Below the pieces are notes generated by a model. It was not told where the DNA came from and did not search any database. It saw only the letters and a list, made by a program, of their open reading frames with translations. Positions 22,318-24,416 of a stretch of DNA of 24,416 nt are shown here, piece by piece (the stretch's first letter is position 1; every line of letters begins with the position of its first letter). The stretch comes from JAVKDP01 sp040222185. Lineage in GTDB: Bacteria; Bacteroidota; Rhodothermia; Balneolales; Balneolaceae. Position numbers and translations under genes: made by a program. The stretch covers positions 1-24,416 of the forward strand of contig JAVKDP010000010.1 of NCBI GenBank assembly GCA_040222185.1. The letters are read 5' to 3'.

Positions 22318-23120
22318 ACGTGTTCCTGGTTTCCAAATTTTAGTGAATGTACAAAAGAAAAAGTGTCCTTTTTCCAATTGTTCTCGGGATACGATTTTCT
22401 GATTACATCAATTAAGGCACTTCCCACAATAAAGCCATCGGCATTTGATGTGATATTCTGCGCATCTTCATAAGATTTAATCCCAAACCCAACCATAACG
22501 GGGTTCATAGTCACATTAGTTTTCACTCGTTCTATAAATGATGCTACGGATTTTGAAACCTCTCCTCCATCGCGGGCACCAGTTACTCCTGTTACTGAAA
22601 CACAGTACACAAAACCATCCGATTTTCGGTCAGCCAGTTTCATGCGCTCATCAGTAGTATTAGGAGCCACAAGGTAGATAATGGGAAGGTTATTCTGCTC
22701 CGCGGATTCTTCTATCAATCCGCTTTCTTCTACAGGGATATCAGGAAGGATTAATCCGTCTACCCCAACAGCGGATGCTTTTTCACAAAAAGCTTTAACG
22801 CCATATCTCAATACCGGGTTCATATATCCCATTAGGATAATGGGAATTTCTGAGTGTTTGCGTATCTCAGCAACCATTTCCAAAATCTTGTCGACTGAGA
22901 TACCGTTTGATATAGCAATATCACTCGAATACTGGATGGTTGGCCCGTCTGCTAAAGGATCGCTGAATGGGATACCCAGTTCAATAACATCTGCTCCATT
23001 CTTTTCAAAACCCAATACCAGATCAACAGTTGATTCCAAATCCGGAAACCCTGCTGTTAAAAACAGGCTCATTAGTTTCTCTGAGCCTTTGTCTTCAAAT
23101 TTCTTTGTAATTCTGTTCAT
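22314..23120 (-). CDS. trpA: tryptophan synthase alpha subunit
   Basis: A 268-residue TIM-barrel enzyme that cleaves indole-3-glycerol phosphate to indole and glyceraldehyde 3-phosphate; indole then passes to the beta subunit. The catalytic acids are E47 (I-E-L-G-I-P-F-S-D-P) and D58 (L-A-D-G-P). The phosphate-binding G-F-G-I and G-S-A-L-I motifs are in the last third, and S-V-T-G-V-T-G-A-R at about 175-183 is the mobile loop 6. Full length for TrpA. The ATG shares one base with the trpB stop (TAATG) and the TGA overlaps the next gene's ATG, so all three genes are translationally linked. It acts as an alpha2beta2 complex in the cytosol. Confidence 0.97.
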   Translation of the reverse strand: MNRITKKFEDKGSEKLMSLFLTAGFPDLESTVDLVLGFEKNGADVIELGIPFSDPLADGPTIQYSSDIAISNGISVDKILEMVAEIRKHSEIPIILMGYMNPVLRYGVKAFCEKASAVGVDGLILPDIPVEESGLIEESAEQNNLPIIYLVAPNTTDERMKLADRKSDGFVYCVSVTGVTGARDGGEVSKSVASFIERVKTNVTMNPVMVGFGIKSYEDAQNITSNADGFIVGSALIDVIRKSYPENNWKKDTFSFVHSLKFGNQEHV

Positions 23121-24325
23121 TATAAATTCTCTGAAATAGTACCCATGTCTTTATCTCCACGACCCGAGCAATTCAAGATGATAATTTCGTTTTCATTGGT
23201 CTGTGGCATAAGTTTCTCTAACCACGCAAAGGCATGAGCTGTTTCCAGTGCAGGAATAATCCCTTCTTTTTTGGATAGCAGTTTTACAGCTTCCATAGCC
23301 TCATCATCCGTAACAGAGTGATAGTCTACCCTTTTGGAATCATGTAAATAAGAATGCTCAGGTCCGATGCCCGGATAATCCAGGCCAGCACTAATAGAAT
23401 GAGCCAGTTCAATTTGTCCGTTTTCGTCGTGCAGTAAATAACTCAAGGACCCATGAAGAATACCGGGAGTACCTTTTGTTATAGTAGCCGCGGTTTGACC
23501 TGAATCCACTCCATAGCCAGCGGCTTCAATTCCAATAATTTTTACATCTTTATCTTCTACAAAGGGATAGAAAAGTCCCATAGCATTAGATCCGCCACCT
23601 ACACAAGCGATAAGATAATCAGGTAGCCTTCCTTCTTTCTCGAGGATTTGGCGTTTTGCTTCATCTCCGATTACGCGATGGAAATTCCGTACCATCATCG
23701 GGTAAGGATGAGGCCCGACCACTGAACCGATGATATAAAAGGTGTTATTAACATTGGTAACCCAGTCTCGAATGGCTTCGTTGGTCGCATCTTTAAGGGT
23801 TTTAGAACCACTTTCAACACATCTCACTTCAGCCCCTAGTAATTGCATTCTATCTACATTGAGCTTCTGACGAACCATGTCCTCAGCACCCATGTATACA
23901 ATACATTCCATTCCGAATTTTGCACATGCTGTAGCTGTGGCAACTCCATGCTGCCCGGCTCCCGTTTCAGCAATAATCCTGGTTTTACCCATTCTTCGGG
24001 CTAGCAGAATCTGCCCAATAGCATTGTTGATCTTATGAGCACCCGTATGGCAAAGGTCTTCTCTTTTGAGGTAGATCTTAGCCTTTCCATAGTGAGCAGT
24101 TAGTCTGTCTGCAAAAGTAAGCTTGGTTGGGCGACCTACATATTCATTTAACAACGAATGATATTCATCAAGGAATTCAGGATCATCTTTAGCTTTTAGA
24201 TACTCGGCTTCCAGAGCCTGAACTACAGGAATCAGGATTTCGGGTACAAACTTCCCGCCGTAATCTCCGAAGTATCCTCTTGCATCGGGTTGGTTATAGG
24301 TTGTTTTAACTTCTGTTTCTGTCAT
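23120..24325 (-). CDS. trpB: tryptophan synthase beta subunit
   Basis: A 401-residue PLP enzyme that joins indole and L-serine to give tryptophan. The signatures are G-Y-F-G-D-Y-G-G-K-F-V-P-E at 17-29 and K-R-E-D-L-C-H-T-G-A-H-K-I-N at 87-100, with the PLP lysine K98. The other two are E-T-G-A-G-Q-H-G near 120 and the PLP phosphate loop C-V-G-G-G-S-N-A-M-G. This is the TrpB1 type (about 400 residues, with the conserved loop L-x-H-T-G-A-H-K) that pairs with TrpA rather than the longer TrpB2. It starts at ATG 24325 with no SD; a palindromic repeat begins 14 nt upstream. It is the first visible gene of the minus-strand cluster; other trp genes would lie beyond the right edge if present. Confidence 0.97.
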   Translation of the reverse strand: MTETEVKTTYNQPDARGYFGDYGGKFVPEILIPVVQALEAEYLKAKDDPEFLDEYHSLLNEYVGRPTKLTFADRLTAHYGKAKIYLKREDLCHTGAHKINNAIGQILLARRMGKTRIIAETGAGQHGVATATACAKFGMECIVYMGAEDMVRQKLNVDRMQLLGAEVRCVESGSKTLKDATNEAIRDWVTNVNNTFYIIGSVVGPHPYPMMVRNFHRVIGDEAKRQILEKEGRLPDYLIACVGGGSNAMGLFYPFVEDKDVKIIGIEAAGYGVDSGQTAATITKGTPGILHGSLSYLLHDENGQIELAHSISAGLDYPGIGPEHSYLHDSKRVDYHSVTDDEAMEAVKLLSKKEGIIPALETAHAFAWLEKLMPQTNENEIIILNCSGRGDKDMGTISENL

Positions 24326-24339
24326 AGTTTTTTAATAAG

Positions 24340-24416
24340 TCATTCTGAGCGAAAGCGAAGAATCTGCACAACTAAACTTAACCAATAAACTAGTTTGTGT
24401 AGATCCTTCTCCGTCA
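24340..24416. repeat. bipartite palindromic intergenic repeat, cut by window edge
   Basis: The left arm starts with GTCAT (24339-24343) and folds as ATTCT (24342-24346) with AGAAT (24359-24363); inside, GC-GAAA-GC (24349-24356) makes a small tetraloop hairpin. An imperfect inverted repeat, ATCTGCACAACTA (24362-24374) against TAGTTTGTGTAGAT (24391-24404), joins this arm to a second arm that starts AGATCCTTCTCC and runs off the window. The layout copies that of the element at 9294-9391. It lies directly upstream of trpB. GTCATTCTGAGC-type sequences of this kind are widespread between genes in Bacteroidota; function unknown. Confidence 0.65.

Noticed and set aside
22681..23139. 152-codon open frame on the plus strand opposite trpA
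   Set aside because: Shadow of trpA; no family resemblance and the trpA frame is unambiguous.
1..24416. CRISPR array, tRNA, prophage, toxin-antitoxin or defence island
   Set aside because: No direct-repeat array, cloverleaf, integrase, transposase or defence-type domain was found on either strand; the region looks like core and accessory metabolism.

Overview
The window reads as ordinary chromosomal DNA from a moderately AT-rich Gram-negative bacterium of the Bacteroidota/Balneolota/Rhodothermota group; a Balneolaceae-like organism is my best guess. The supporting clues are a DUF4837 lipoprotein, a 6-bladed beta-propeller lipoprotein, many short lipobox signal peptides, weak or absent Shine-Dalgarno (SD) sequences with frequent GTG/TTG starts, a few TAnnTTTG-like promoter boxes, and GTCAT-type palindromic intergenic repeats. 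This is inference: no rRNA or other phylogenetic marker was compared.

Layout. (1) Positions 2-949, plus strand: the 3' end of an SGNH hydrolase, then a class I methyltransferase. (2) 974-3490, minus: a large secreted PIG-L deacetylase with a C-terminal ThuA/amidotransferase-like domain. (3) 3740-8329, plus: seven genes, namely an esterase lipoprotein, a DUF1801 protein, a beta-lactamase-fold serine hydrolase lipoprotein, an ABM-like small protein, a RibD/DHFR-fold reductase and an RlmG-type 23S rRNA methyltransferase, mostly tightly packed. (4) 8341-9201, minus: a secreted alpha/beta hydrolase. (5) 9430-14380, plus: a second DUF1801 protein, a 54-residue Pmp3/YqaE membrane protein coupled to an aldo/keto reductase, RNase D, an atypical SDR epimerase and a beta-propeller lipoprotein. 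(6) 24325-14388, minus: trpB-trpA-DUF4837 lipoprotein-bioF-BioH/G-like esterase-bioC-bioD-bioA, then a soluble TPR hybrid histidine kinase. No gene-free stretch exceeds 300 bases; the longest are 3491-3739 (a divergent promoter region with no clear motif) and 9202-9429 (which holds a palindromic repeat).

How the genes work together. trpB and trpA encode both subunits of tryptophan synthase. The bio genes cover the BioC-BioH route to pimeloyl-ACP (BioC methylates malonyl-ACP, the esterase removes the methyl group) and then BioF, BioA and BioD to dethiobiotin. bioB, the last step, is not in the window. From trpB to bioA the junctions are overlaps or gaps of 5 nt or less, so the region looks like one transcript, with the kinase 87 nt further on. 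The plus-strand clusters look like housekeeping, stress and envelope functions with no evident common pathway.

I found no phage, transposase, CRISPR, toxin-antitoxin or defence system, and no tRNA or rRNA. The most unusual material is the trp/bio supercluster with an inserted lipoprotein, the divergent esterase inside it, and two copies of a two-armed palindromic repeat design.
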